Assembly (NCBI RefSeq): GCF_010183535.1 | Contig: NC_071328.1 | Coordinates: 558,001 to 622,000, forward strand | Source of the DNA: Caenorhabditis remanei | Lineage: Eukaryota; Nematoda; Chromadorea; Rhabditida; Rhabditidae | DNA length: 64,000 bases | Direction of reading: 5' to 3' | In this document: positions 1 through 10,897 of the stretch, in pieces | How the letters are laid out: every line of letters begins with the position of its first letter | Numbering within the stretch: the first letter of the stretch is position 1 | Position numbers and translations under genes: made by a program | The notes under the pieces: model-generated | Told to the model about the DNA's origin: nothing | Databases searched by the model: none | Seen by the model: the letters and a program-made list of their open reading frames with translations, nothing else

Positions 1-1203
1 GAAAACGATACATTTTTAGAGTTGGGTCACTATAAGTAGTTGTTGACGTTGTATTAGTGATCGGAGAATCATCAAGTAGCGTTGGCTGGGCGTTCTTCGG
101 AACGCGCCAATACTCAATTTGATTCTCTCGAAAACGATACATTCTTAGAGTTGGGTCACTATAAGTAGTTGTTGACTTTCTGTCGGTTTCGGAGAATCAT
201 TGAGAAGCGTTGGCTACGCGTTCTTCGAAGCGCGCCAATATTCAATTTGATTCTCTCGAAAACGATACATTCTTAGAATTGGGTCACTATAAGTAGTTGT
301 TGACGTTGTATTAGTGATCGGAGAATCATCAAGTAGCGTTGGCTGGGCGTTCTTCGGAACGCGCCAATACTCAATTTGATTCTCTCGAAAACGATACATT
401 CTTAGAGTTGGGTCACTATAAGTAGTTGTTGACTGTCTGTCGGTTTCGGAGAATCATTGAGAAGCGTTGGCTACGCGTTCTTCGAAGCGCGCCAATATTC
501 AATTTGGTTCTTCCGAAAACGATACATTCTTAGAGTTGGGTCACTATAAGTAGTTGTTGACTTTCTGTCGGTTTCGGAGAATCATTGAGAAGCGTTGGCT
601 ACGCGTTCTTCGAAGCGCGCCAATATTCAATTTGGTTCTTCCGAAAACGATACATTCTTAGAGTTGGGTCACTATAAGTAGTTGTTGACTGTCTGTCGGT
701 TTCGGAGAATCATTGAGAAGCGTTGGCTACGCGTTCTTCGAAGCGCGCCAATATTCAATTTGGTTCTTCCGAAAACGATACATTTTTAGAGTTGGGTCAC
801 TATAAGTAGTTGTTGACGTTGTATTAGTGATCGGAGAATCATCAAGTAGCGTTGGCTGGGCGTTCTTCGGAACGCGCCAATACTCAATTTGATTCTCTCG
901 AAAACGATACATTCTTAGAGTTGGGTCACTATAAGTAGTTGTTGACTGTCTGTCGGTTTCGGAGAATCATTGAGAAGCGTTGGCTACGCGTTCTTCGAAG
1001 CGCGCCAATATTCAATTTGGTTCTTCCGAAAACGATACATTCTTAGAGTTGGGTCACTATAAGTAGTTGTTGACTTTCTGTCGGTTTCGGAGAATCATTG
1101 AGAAGCGTTGGCTACGCGTTCTTCGAAGCGCGCCAATATTCAATTTGGTTCTTCCGAAAACGATACATTCTTAGAGTTGGGTCACTATAAGTAGTTGTTG
1201 ACT
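1..1203. repeat. 128/129-bp minisatellite, about 9.4 units, open at the left window edge
   Basis: Units begin at 1, 130, 258, 387, 515, 643, 771, 900, 1028 and 1156 with the anchor GAAAACGATACATT. Two unit types differ in one segment after GTAGTTGTTGAC: type A (129 bp; units at 1, 258 and 771) has GTTGTATTAGTGAT, type B (128 bp; all other complete units) has TTTCTGTCGGTTT or TGTCTGTCGGTTT. The order is A B A B B B A B B. On the minus strand a type A unit is open for 43 codons, whereas type B has a TAG and shifts frame. The array may continue beyond the window. Confidence 0.95.
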
Positions 1204-1912
1204 TTGTCATATCGCGATGATTATCTTCATGCGGTGATACTGACTCGACTTCTTTGAAGTTAGTACGTGATCCGAAATACACAAGTTATGAGCGATAGAC
1301 ACGGAAAACAGTTATCAGCGTCTTATTGCGATTGTCCGCAGATTTGATTGTCTGGATCAACGAGCTGCGAGGCACGATACATAAATTCCAGCGAAAATCG
1401 ACGAAATGAGCACGAGGAAGCCGAGTTGACGACGAGAAGTGAAGAATGCGAACCGAAGTGGCAGAAACTATGCGAGCAATGCGACTCTGGGCCGAAAATT
1501 ACAACTTTTAAACGAGAGACAGTGTAAAAGTGAGAGAGCGCGCAGAGATGACGAAATATCATTGTGCGGAAATGACGCAGAGAAATGAAAGAGTGTGCAG
1601 GTGCGAGAGACGCAGAGTACATTCCAGTGGTCGTCCCACTGTTTGCTCAAACCGTAACGGTTGTTATCGATTCTTATAGGTACCCCACAAGTCTCTGTAC
1701 TCTTATCGCATTCTAATCGAACTCCAAAACTTTTCAATTTTTCAAAAGCGGCCCCGTCCTTTGAGCTCAAATATCTAAACATCTGTAAAAGCACACACTT
1801 TATTCACTTTCCATTACAAATAGCTTCAGATTCAGATAAGCTATGCATCAGGATAAGAATGTATAACCTGGAAACACATAACCATACCGAAAACTATGAG
1901 ATAAATGCAACA
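1204..1912. other. Intergenic, no gene recognised
   Basis: Between the minisatellite and the 3' end of the protease-like gene. It holds two copies of the ACGCAGAGA motif (around 1576 and 1610) seen throughout the window and several short open frames without splice context. I see no RNA gene. Confidence 0.6.
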
Positions 1913-1918
1913 TTTATT
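1913..1918 (-). terminator. AATAAA polyadenylation signal of the protease-like gene
   Basis: TTTATT on the plus strand is AATAAA on the minus strand, 15 nt after the TAA stop at 1933-1935. Very short 3' UTRs are common in Caenorhabditis. Confidence 0.7.
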
Positions 1919-1932
1919 GAATCATAACATTC

Positions 1933-3446
1933 TTATTCCAAGTAAACATGAATATTGAGGTCAATGAGGTTCTGTGGCTCAATTCTTGAAGCATGGTGGT
2001 CCTCACTATTATTCAATTTCATTGGTGGGAAAAGTTCAGCGCGGATCGTTTCAGAGGTGTAACCAGAGGTCGTCGGCGCCACAGTGCTCATGGTAGGAGC
2101 TCTTGTGCTGTATCCAGTTGTAGACGGAGCCAAAGAGGTTCCTGTCGTAGTTGATGGCACAGTCGTAGATTCATCAATTGGAGCTTCTGTAGGCACAGAT
2201 GTCGTCAATCCAGAAGTTGTTGGAGGGGGCGGAGCCACACAAACCCCGGTGGTCTCACAAATCGCTTCACGGTAGTACGAGACATCCACAAACTGGTAGT
2301 CAGGATTCCCCGGATGGCAATTGTGGTTCGCCATCACAAAGATTCCAAGAATTGTGTGCCGTCCGTTCACTTCTGACACAGCGTTGCCACCGTAGTCTCC
2401 CTGGAATAATAATGTGTACAGGTGTATGGGTGTTTCCTTCTAATATCCTTACTTGGGCCGAAACGGGTCGGCTCGCTTAAAACACAATTTTACAAGCCGA
2501 AAAATATACCAAAATGTAGATCTCGACGAGCTCTACGCGTGTGACCTACCACGGGCCGGGAAAAAGTCCAAAAACCGCTAAAATGGCCGAAAAAACCATT
2601 CTAGCCCGTCTTCTGCACACAACAAATTGCCATCCGGTCTGTATGAAGCAAGTGACATAGAACTCGCCGAGATCTACATTTTGTTATATTTTTCAGCTCA
2701 AAAGATTGCGTTTTAAACGAGTTGAGCTCTGATTTGCAAGTATCCTAATATCTTACCGTGCACGAGCGTTTTGTCTCCTCAATTTTCCTGGCGCACATGT
2801 AGGGTTCACTGACGGTGGTACAGTTGACTGGAGAGTACTGTACATTTTCAAATACCGCGCTCGAATTGATACCGTACACCGGGACCTGTTCAGCTACCAA
2901 CCAATGGTTTACTGAGTTTGAGAGGCATGCTGCTCCAACATTTTCGGTGAAAGTGATGTTTTCCTTCAGTTCCAATATCATAACTCGTGCCGAATCCAGT
3001 TGGTTATTACACCCTCGTGGAACAATAATTCTCGACACCAAATCTTGGAGTTGACCGTCTTTAAGCGCCTTATAGTACTCAAAATTGATCTGGAATCGAC
3101 TATGGAGATCTCCTTCTATTATAACCAAGTTCTCTCCCTCGCAGGTACCATTTGTGTTCATCGATTCGAATCCGTAGACACTGAGAGAGTTGTTCACAAA
3201 ACGGATGGAGTTGGAGGTAAGAATATGGGAAGGAGAGATGATGGTGGCTGGCATAACTGTGGTTGATGATCTTTTCACTCCGTTGATAGTCTTGTGCACT
3301 TTGGTATGGATTAGCACGGCCCACGGGAATTGGCGGTCGGATGGACTCAATCCACATGTCTTCTGCAGGTCTTCATTGGCATCCTGAGAGATTCTGGAGC
3401 ACCCGACACATGTTCCGAATAGCAGTATTAAGAATAGGGGTCGCAT
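1933..3446 (-). CDS. Secreted trypsin-fold protein of the Caenorhabditis DUF316/S1-like family, probably catalytically dead
   Basis: Two exons: 3446-2757 (ATG at 3446) and 2400-1933, phase 0, donor GTAAGA, acceptor TTCCAG; 385 residues. Residues 1-15 form a hydrophobic signal peptide before a Cys. CGLSPSDRQFPWAVLI is the start of a serine-protease fold. The His region reads SPSHILTSNS where active enzymes have T(A/S)(A/S)H, the Asp region reads SARVMILEL, and the serine motif reads SCTGDYGGNAV, that is GDYGG instead of GDSGG. All three triad positions therefore look substituted, which suggests a non-enzymatic role. The last ~100 residues are Thr/Ser/Pro-rich and mucin-like, probably O-glycosylated. 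Multiple N-x-S/T sites and paired cysteines support secretion. The function is unknown. A TATA box lies 50 bp upstream and a polyA signal follows. The intron is almost entirely one MITE. Confidence 0.85.
2448..2744. mobile_element. Family C hAT-like MITE inside the protease-like intron
   Basis: A 297-bp degenerate palindrome with ends CTTACTTGGGCC and TTTGCAAGTAT. It is flanked on both sides by the 8-bp duplication CTAATATC (2440-2447 and 2745-2752). Without the element and one duplicate the intron would be about 51 bp, the usual size for the genus. The right duplication begins four bases inside the intron from the 5' splice site. Confidence 0.85.
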
Positions 3447-3495
3447 TTCTTCTAGGTCGGGAAAAAGTATGAATTCTGTGGGGGAGCTGGCCGCA

Positions 3496-3502
3496 TTTTA
3501 TA
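3496..3502 (-). promoter_or_regulatory. TATA box of the protease-like gene
   Basis: Minus strand reads TATAAAA about 50 bp upstream of the ATG at 3446. Confidence 0.6.
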
Positions 3503-3751
3503 GATATTTTTGACACCTGATTTGCATAGAAATGGAGAAATGAAAGATGGTGAGTCACTTTGAGGGAGGAGGGGCTTTATTGTTTTATGGTTTCCCACAA
3601 AATAGAGATCAATAGATTGAAACATATTGGAATGGAAAACTGGGACTCTGTGAAGGCTGTCAAAAAAATCAATATAGGTAGAAGTTTGACCGTTTTTTAT
3701 AGTAAAAATAGTGTCTGGTGTTCCAAGTCTTGAATGAAGATTCTGAAAATA

Positions 3752-4058
3752 AACAGATCCGGTAAGAGTGCACGTATTTTTGAGGTTGACAACTTTTTGA
3801 TAGCTCCGCCCACTTTTGAGATATGCGCCTTCAAAGTTAGCGTCTCTGAGAGGTAGAAGGGAGGAGAGACGCAGAGAAGCGAGACGCCCTCCTCCTTTCG
3901 CACGCTCTCTCGCCTTCCAATCTTTAAAGGCCCATATCTCGAAAACGTAATGAGCTATCAGAAAGTTGTCAACTACAAAAATGAAGCTCTAGGTTAGATC
4001 TACAAGAAAAATATGAATTTGGGACATGTCGGACAAAGTGAGACACCAAGGGGACATG
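3752..4058. mobile_element. Family A MITE between the first two genes
   Basis: Left arm contains GTTGACAACTTTTTGATAGC; right arm has the reverse complement and ends in GACACCAAGGGGACATGTTG. The loop (about 3836-3915) carries GAGAGACGCAGAGAAGCGAG. It is followed directly by a 20-bp match to nas-36 (4059-4078). Confidence 0.75.
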
Positions 4059-4078
4059 TTGCAGATGCTACTCAATGA

Positions 4079-4881
4079 GCTTTTTCATTTTAATTTTCTT
4101 CAAACCTCTGCAACATTTATTTATTTATTTATTTAACTATTTAAAAATACAGAGAAAGTCACTGGAGGTCAGGTAAAGTCCCTCACGAGACTAAACCTGA
4201 GAAAAAGAAACCGAGTAAAGGAGGAGATTTATAAAATAGGTGTTGGGCAAGGGGGAGAATAAAAAGGAACAAATATCAGAATCGTGCAATGTTATTCACA
4301 AGAAGGGACTTGAATTCTTAAGGGCAAAGGAAATGAGGGACATGAATAGTTAAGGCATTTTATATAGGTATTATAATTGAGAAGAAATATGAACAATTAG
4401 GATTTACACAGATAAAACACATTGGGCGACGAGAGGAGGAGCTTAACCTGACATAGGTATCAAGATTCGGGAAATATGAGGCGCCGATTATGAAGAAGTA
4501 GTTGTGCTTTGAGTCTACGGTGGCTCATCCATGTTGAATGAACCAAAACGGTCGAGGGTTTCAATTTTGCTTGTTTTCCCTTTTAATTATTCTATTTTAA
4601 GATTTTTCTCTAATAAAATCAATAAACTAAACATTTGCAGGTTGACCCGGAAGTACGTCTGATCAATGCATAACCGATTTCTTTTTCAGTGTAAACTATT
4701 CGAAAGGTGTCCTTTTTGTCACACACACACTTGTTCTCTCTTCATCTCTTATCAACTTGAGGGGGGGGGGATAACTTTCACTTTCACATTCGCCAAAAAA
4801 AGATATCATCTTTATCTCTTTCTCTCTGCCATTCGTTTTCACAATCGAACCACTATTCATTGCTTTATATCTATCTGAATC
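4079..4881 (+). promoter_or_regulatory. Upstream region of nas-36 with GATA-type sites
   Basis: Contains TTTA-repeat (around 4108-4135), an unremarkable AT-rich stretch, and in the 140 bp before the ATG three GATA-type matches: CTTATCAAC (4748), GGATAAC (4769) and TTTATCTC (4811), around a G10 run at 4761. GATA factors such as ELT-1/ELT-3 drive hypodermal genes in C. elegans, which would fit a moulting protease; occupancy here is inferred. Confidence 0.4.
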
Positions 4882-7800
4882 ATGCGTTTTTGCCTACTAA
4901 TACTATTCAATTCTTTTATATCTGTATCGATTTGTACGCAGGATCCGGCGTATTTGGTGGCCAATGAGTTTAAGGTGATTGTAAGGGAAAAATTGGACAG
5001 TTTTCATATCCAGACCTTCATTTGACAAATTTTTTTTAAAGTCTGCAGGGTTCATGCGCCTTTAAATATCGGTTTCCAAATTTGAGTTTTCTGGTAGGTA
5101 ACGTCAAAATCTTCTTTTTCCAAGTTGAATATTTTCAATAACTCTGCACAGCCTTGAGATATTTGCGTTTTCCTGAGAATCCCATAAAAATTAAAAAAAA
5201 AAGAGTTAATTTTCTCATGTCCCCTTGGTGTCACGTTATGTCCCAGCTGTCCCAAATTTATATTTTTTCTGATAGATCAAGTCAAGGGCTACATTTTTGT
5301 AGTTGACAGTTTTTCAATAGCTCTGCAGGATATTGAGATATGCGCTTTTAAAGTTAGGTATCTGTGGTGGCAAGAGAGGGGGAATTAAGAGACACAGACA
5401 GTCAGTCGCTCTCGTTTCTCTGCGTGTCTCCTCCAAGGTTCCTAACTTTAAAGGCGCACATCATGAAAGCGTCAAGAGCTATCAGAAAGTTGTCAACAAC
5501 AAAAATGAAGCACTAGGTTAGATCTACAAGAAAAATATAAATTTGGGACATGTCGGACAAAATGAGACACCAAGGGGACATGTCAAAGTTTGATGTTTTT
5601 TTTATTTCAAATTTGAAAATTATGAGGCAGAATGAGATGTTTTTCTAGTTTGTAGTGGAGTGGTGGCCGAGGTTTGGTTTTCTAGGCCACCGAGTCCTTC
5701 TGTAAAATTCTCAATAGAGCGTAATTTCAGGAGCACTTCAACGTGGAAGAGAAACAACTGGAGACCGTGGAAGAGCTGCTGCTCAAAATGAAAAAGTTGG
5801 CACATTCCAGAAGTTTCGCCGGCAGAGAGTTTGGACATGATGTAATTAATTAATTAATTAATTGATTTCAACAAAATAAAATTATTTTAGGCAGTGGAAG
5901 ATTCCAAAAAAGAAGTCGCAATTAGTACTCAACAGGGAACAATTGACAAGAAAGTGTCCCCGTTTTTGTTTGAAGGTATGTTAGCGATGGAGCGCACTTA
6001 CATATTTTAATATTTAGGAGACATTTTCCTATCCCGTCGACAAGCTGTGGATATTCTCAAAGCACTTTCTAAGGATAAAACTAAGAGACTTAGACGGTAA
6101 GGAAAAAAATGAGTGAGCTTTGACATGTCCCCTTGGTGTCACGTTATGCCCCAACTGTCCCAAATTTATATTTTTCTGGTAGATCAAGTCAATGGCTACA
6201 TTTTCGTAGTTGACAACTTTTTGATACCTCTGCCCACTTTTGAGATATGCGTCTTTAAAGTTAGGCAACTGGGAGGACGGACGCAGAGAAACGAGAGCGG
6301 CTGACTTTCTGCGTCTCTCTCTCTCCCCTTTTTAGGTTCCCATCTTCAAAAGCGCATATCTCGCCACCCTTTATAGCTATCAAAAAGCTTTCAACTGCAA
6401 AAATGTAGCCCTTGACTTGATCTACCAGAAACATATAAATTAGGAACACTTGGTACAAAATGTGACACCAAGGGGACATGTCGAAATTCACTAATTTTTT
6501 GGTATTTTTTTGTAAAACTCATCTTCAAATGCTTTTCCTAATTGCATTAAAGCGAATTTCCAGATCCTTTGTCTCCGATAAAACTGCAATGTGGAAAACT
6601 CTTCCGATCAAGTACAGATTCCATGAGAGTATAGGTATGTGGGGAAGGTTTTCTAGGCCACGAAATCTAGGCCATGTTCAGATTTCTACACCATCAGTCA
6701 AATCATCGCCGCCATTCGATTCTGGGAGGATTCTACGTGTATCACTTTTGAGAATGTGTCGGATGCACCGGATGGTGACTATATAGAGTTTTTCAGTGGA
6801 CAAGGGTAGGTGGCCTAACTTTTTTGTTTTTTTGAAATTCTAGGCCTTGCAGATGCTACTCAATGATCGGACGGAACGGAGGGCGACAGGGTATTTCGAT
6901 TGGAGAAAGTTGTGTGAAAGCAAGTTTTTTTCTTTTCTTTTTTTGAAGGCGACGTAATTTTTCTAACACTTTTCCCTTTTTTGACAGATGGGCGTCATTG
7001 AACACGAAATCGGACACGCACTTGGACTTTGGCACGAACAAAGTCGACCCGATGCGTTGGGTTATGTCACGGTGAGGAACTAGTTTTTACTTGATTTAGG
7101 TGTTAACTTATGCATAAGAAGTGAAAAATCGCTTGAAACCCAAGGTTATAAGCTGAAAAATATAAGAAAATGTAAATCTCAGCGAGTTCTATGTCACTGA
7201 CCTGCTACGGGTCGGATGGCAAATATGTGGTGTTCCAAGGAAAGGTCACCGAGTCAATGAGAAAACTTGTTCCAAATATACATTCAGTTTTTGCCATCGA
7301 AGCCTTGTTTTCGAGAAAAACAAGGTCAAAGTTCGGCAAAAATGATAGATAATTATCTTTGTAACTTTCTGAAAACATAACCAAGTTTTGGGAATTATTG
7401 ACATTTGGACACCTCGATAAACAGATAGACACAAAATTTGTATCTTACAATTAGGGTCAAAAGCCTTAGGCTCAAAAGTCTAATTTTTTTCAACTATATT
7501 TTTCCAACAAATAAATTGTTTTCCTTTTTTTCTCAAATCTTTCTAACTTCTTGGAAATTTAACCAAATCCTATTATAATATAATTTTGAAGGTTACGACT
7601 TGGTTTTTGATATAAACAACTTTTAATGTACTTAGAGCCTTAGGCTTCAAGCCTCATGCTTAAAAAGATAATAATTATCTTCTTTGGCAAACGTTGACTT
7701 CGTTTTTTTTTCAAAAACCAGGCCTCAAGGGCAAAAACTGAATATATATTTGGAATCAGTGTTTTCTAAGGTCTCCAATGATATAGGTCACGTCACATAA

Positions 7801-10800
7801 CTCCATGACCTTCCCTAGTTAATAGACTAGTTTTAAAACGTATTTCAATATTTGCTCACTTCGGGGGCCCTAGTTCAATTTGTGGGAATGTCAGTTACCA
7901 GAAGACAATAAAATTATATGTATATTATTGCTTTTCAGATAGAACGAGACTTCATCCTACCCTCTTATATCTCTGATTTCCTCCAACGTGACGATGAAAT
8001 TGACACTCTCGGAATACCATATGACTTGGGATCAGTTATGCATTACGGTAGTACCGCATTCAGTGTAGATCAGAAGAGTAAAACAGTAGTCACTCGAGAC
8101 TCATTGTTTCAACAGACTATTGGACAGAGAGAAAAGTTGTCGTTTTATGATGTGGCGACTATCAATACTGCTTATTGTAAAGGTGGGTGTTGGGATTGGT
8201 GAAGATTAAAAGCAGACTTGCAACGGGCCGGGCCGGGCCGGGCCGGGCCGGAATGAAAATTTCCAGGGCCCGGCCCGGCCCGGCCCGGCCCGGTGGGCCC
8301 GGAAGTTCAGTACTGAAAAAAATTCAAATTTTTTTTTCGAAAATTTCCAGATTTTTTTTGAAAAATATTTCTTAAAAACAATTTTTGTAGGTTTCGAAGG
8401 TTTTTGAAAAATATACTTTAGGAAAAATATGAAAAATTTTCAGAAAATAAATTTTTGGACAAAAAATTGTAGTGAAAAAAGTTCAAAAATTCAAATCCGG
8501 CCCGATCGGGCCGGGCCGGGCCGGGCCGGCGGGCCGGCCCGGAATCTTGCAAGTCTGATTAAAAGGATTACGTGATGCTAGTGTTTCAAATTTGTGATGG
8601 TGTCGTAGAGCAAGTCAAAGGCTACATTTTTGTAGTTGACAATTTTTGATAGCTCTTCACGCTTTTGAGATATGCGCCTTTTAAGATTGGAAGGCGAGAA
8701 GAGGACGGTGTCTCGCTTCTCTGTGTCTCTCCCCTCTCTCCGCGGGCGCCTTGGAAATATGCCATCTTTAAAGGCGCATATCTCAAAAATGTGAAGAGCA
8801 ATCGAAAAGTAGTTAACAGAAAAATATAGCCCTTGACTTGCTCTACCGGAAAAATATAAATTTGAAACAGTGGAGACAAGATGTAACACCAAGGGGACAT
8901 GTTAAATTTGAGCTATTTTTCAATAAAAATCTAAAAATCGCAAAAATTAAAGCGCTTATATCTCGCTATCCTTTATATCTCGCTATCCAAAAAGTGTCAA
9001 CTGCAAAAATGTAGCCCTTGACTTGATCTATTAGAAAAATTTTTATTCAAAATTTCGTATTCTGATTCCAGACGAATGCAAAGCTGAAAAAACAAAATGT
9101 GAAAACGGAGGCTATATGAGACCATCCAAATGTGCCGAATGCTTATGTCCCGATGGTTTGGGAGGTGATAAGTGTGAGAAGAATGAAGACTCAAAAAACG
9201 CCGAGTGCGGAGGAATTCTAGAACTTTCTGATGACTGGAAGACTATCGAATCTCCGAATTACCCTGATCCAGGATACGAGGCAGATCAAAAATGCTCGTG
9301 GCTGATGAAGGCGCCAAAAGGAAAGCGTGTGGAGATCGAATTCATTGAGGACTTCTCGTTTTTGTGCACCTCGACTTGTGTCGATTTTGTGGAGCTCAAG
9401 ATTTCAGATGACTTGAGGAATACTGGATTCAGATTCTGTTGCTACGACAAACCGGAAATCAGTTTTGTGTCTCAAATCGAGACAGCTATCGTCATATTCC
9501 GTTCCCAGTTATCCACGGATATTGGGTTCAAAATTCAAGTGAGATCAACGGATTCGGAGCCAAGGACTACAATTGCACCAACTATTATTACCACTACAAG
9601 TAAGCAAATTCTTAGAAATTTCATGTTTTATCGTCGTAAACTTGGAAAATAACCTGTTACTATAATCGTTTAAAAATGCAAAAAACAATAGCGAGGAGTA
9701 GGAATCGAACCCCGGATGTATTTTTAGTAGTCAGCGTTGTTACCAGTTGAGCTATGCGGGGCGAAAATTGACGCGGCGGCGAGGATTATGATAAGTGTGC
9801 TGCCAGCGCGCTCTTCCTGGTGACAACCTCCGCTACCAATCTAACCATCCAGGGTTCAATCCCCACTACCCCAAATTTTTTGTTGCTTTTTTTTCTCATC
9901 CCCTTATCAATTTCCAGTGGCCCCCGTCACCGTAGACACCCCAAATGTGTGGGCAGACTGGGGCGAGTGGTCAATGTGCTCCAGAACTTGTGGTGGTTGT
10001 GGAATCCGGAGTCGTGTCAGATCGTGTAGATCGAAGAAGTGCGAGTGAGTTCTTTTTTTTCAATTATAATTAATTTTTGAAGCGTAAAAACCGTTTGTAG
10101 GGGACGTCGACAAGAATTCGGAACGTGCAATTTGAAGGCGTGTCCGGTGGATAAACATTGTGCGAAGTTGTTGTCAAATAATCGGCTGTGCAACGGAAAA
10201 GTTTGTACGAAGTGAGTTTTTCTAGTTGAGATACAGATTATCAGATAATTTTTTTTGACAACTTTGGACAGTCCCCTTGGTGTCATTTTCTGACCCAAAT
10301 GCTCCAAGTTTATATTTTTCTGGTTGATCAAGTCCAGGGCTATATTTTTGTAGTTGATAACTTTTTGATAGCTCCACAGGCTTTTGAGATATGCGCCTTT
10401 GAAGATATGTACTTGTTGTGTCGAGAGAGAGGGAAGAGCGAGACGCAGACAGTCAACTGTTCTGGTTTCTCTGCGTCTCTCCTCCCAAGTGCCTAACTTT
10501 AAAGGCGCATATCTCAAAAGTGGGCGGAGTTATCAAAAAGTTGTCAACTTCAAAAATATAGCCCTTGACTTGATCTACTAGAAAAATATAAATTTGGGAC
10601 AAGTGGAACAAAATGTGACACCAAGGGGGCATGTCAAATTTAGGTGTTTTTCACTATAAATTCATCTTTAAAGGCGCATATCTCAAAACCCTGCAAAGCT
10701 ATCAAAGAGTTGTCAACAGCAAATTTGAAGATTTTGACGTGATCTACACAGCCAAAATAAAATCTATTACTTTTAGAAACGACATAGCAATATCGTCCTG

Positions 10801-10897
10801 CGATGCTCCCCAATGTTGTCCACCATTTGTGAATGTCGATGGAATGTGTCAATCGGATCAGGAGAATCAGCACGACGAGTTGTGGCTATCCATCTAA
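4882..10897 (+). CDS. nas-36: Astacin zinc metalloprotease with EGF, CUB and TSP1 domains (NAS-36 orthologue)
   Basis: Thirteen exons: 4882-4980, 5731-5841, 5891-5975, 6018-6096, 6564-6634, 6682-6805, 6853-6919, 6988-7071, 7939-8182, 9072-9599, 9918-10044, 10101-10211, 10777-10897; 616 residues, all junctions in frame. Signal peptide 1-19; propeptide to about 125 ending in RLRR, a furin-like site; astacin domain about 126-321 with zinc site HEIGHALGLWHE (ligands His218, His222, His228; catalytic Glu219) and Met-turn SVMHYG (Met274, Tyr276). Next come an EGF-like module (Cys324-Cys356), CUB (about 367-478) and TSP1 (about 509-557, WADWGEWSMCSRTCGGCG), then a Cys-rich tail. Nematode subgroup V astacins have this order; C. 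elegans NAS-36 is, as I recall, about the same length and acts in cuticle shedding at moults. Proximity to dcp-66 supports nas-36 over nas-33/37/38. Intron 7 starts with GC rather than GT. The larger introns carry MITEs. Confidence 0.88.
4995..5590. mobile_element. Family A copies in nas-36 intron 1
   Basis: A degenerate fragment (about 4995-5214) abuts a complete copy (about 5215-5590) with arms CCCCTTGGTGTCACGTTATG and GAGACACCAAGGGGACATGT. The loop holds GAGACACAGACAGTC and its partner TTCTCTGCGTGTCTC. Confidence 0.75.
6112..6485. mobile_element. Family A MITE in nas-36 intron 4
   Basis: Full-length copy from GACATGTCCCCTTGGTGTCA to GACACCAAGGGGACATGTC. Loop reads ACGCAGAGAAACGAGAG followed by TTCTGCGTCTCTCTC, a small inverted repeat within the large one. 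Confidence 0.8.
7218..7822. mobile_element. Family D palindromic element in nas-36 intron 8
   Basis: Left arm has CCAAATATACATTCAGTTTT and ACAAGGTCAAAGTTCGG; right arm (about 7690-7822) has the inverse, ending CTCCATGACCTTCCCTAG. Other copies at 46182, 52068 and 56335 show the same arms. The middle (about 7400-7690) is AT-rich with no open frame. A degraded family C half (about 7120-7210) precedes it. Confidence 0.7.
8213..8557. mobile_element. Family B hAT-like MITE in nas-36 intron 9
   Basis: TIRs CAGACTTGCAA and TTGCAAGTCTG with GGGCC tandem blocks just inside each end and an A/T-rich middle. The 8-bp duplication ATTAAAAG is exact on both sides (8205-8212 and 8558-8565). CAG ends and 8-bp duplications are hAT-superfamily traits. 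Confidence 0.9.
8590..9048. mobile_element. Family A copies in nas-36 intron 9
   Basis: A complete copy (about 8590-8905) ends in AACACCAAGGGGACATGTTA; a right-arm fragment (about 8945-9048) follows. The loop has TCTCTGTGTCTCTCC. Confidence 0.7.
9691..9763 (-). pseudogene. tRNA-like sequence, minus arm of an inverted pair
   Basis: Minus strand has an A-box-like TAGCTCAACTGGTAACAACG and a B-box GGGGTTCGATTCC at tRNA spacing, but acceptor and D stems do not pair well, so a functional tRNA is unlikely. It lies in nas-36 intron 10 and faces away from the plus-strand copy at 9798. Confidence 0.5.
9798..9871 (+). pseudogene. tRNA-like sequence, plus arm of an inverted pair
   Basis: B-box-like CAGGGTTCAATCCCC followed by a T-run, with a tRNA-sized stretch upstream. 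It is the inverted partner of 9691-9763; about 35 bp separate them. Confidence 0.4.
10262..10768. mobile_element. Family A copies in nas-36 intron 12
   Basis: Complete copy 10262-10638 with GAGACGCAGACAGTC and TTTCTCTGCGTCTCTCC in the loop, then a right-arm fragment (10655-10768) that reaches to within 10 bp of the last exon. Confidence 0.8.

Noticed and set aside
1..1203. CRISPR-like array
   Set aside because: Units are near-identical over their whole length with no variable spacers, and the context is a nematode genome; it is a minisatellite.
2084..2275. Plus-strand Val/Gly-rich open frame
   Set aside because: It is the antisense of the Thr/Ser/Pro-rich tail of the protease-like gene.
6844..6852. 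Earlier TAG acceptor for nas-36 exon 7
   Set aside because: It is in frame but adds three residues; the TTGCAG acceptor gives the astacin motif GCYSMIGR and the expected length.
9691..9763. Functional tRNA gene
   Set aside because: A and B boxes are present but acceptor and D stems fail to pair, so it was listed as tRNA-like only.
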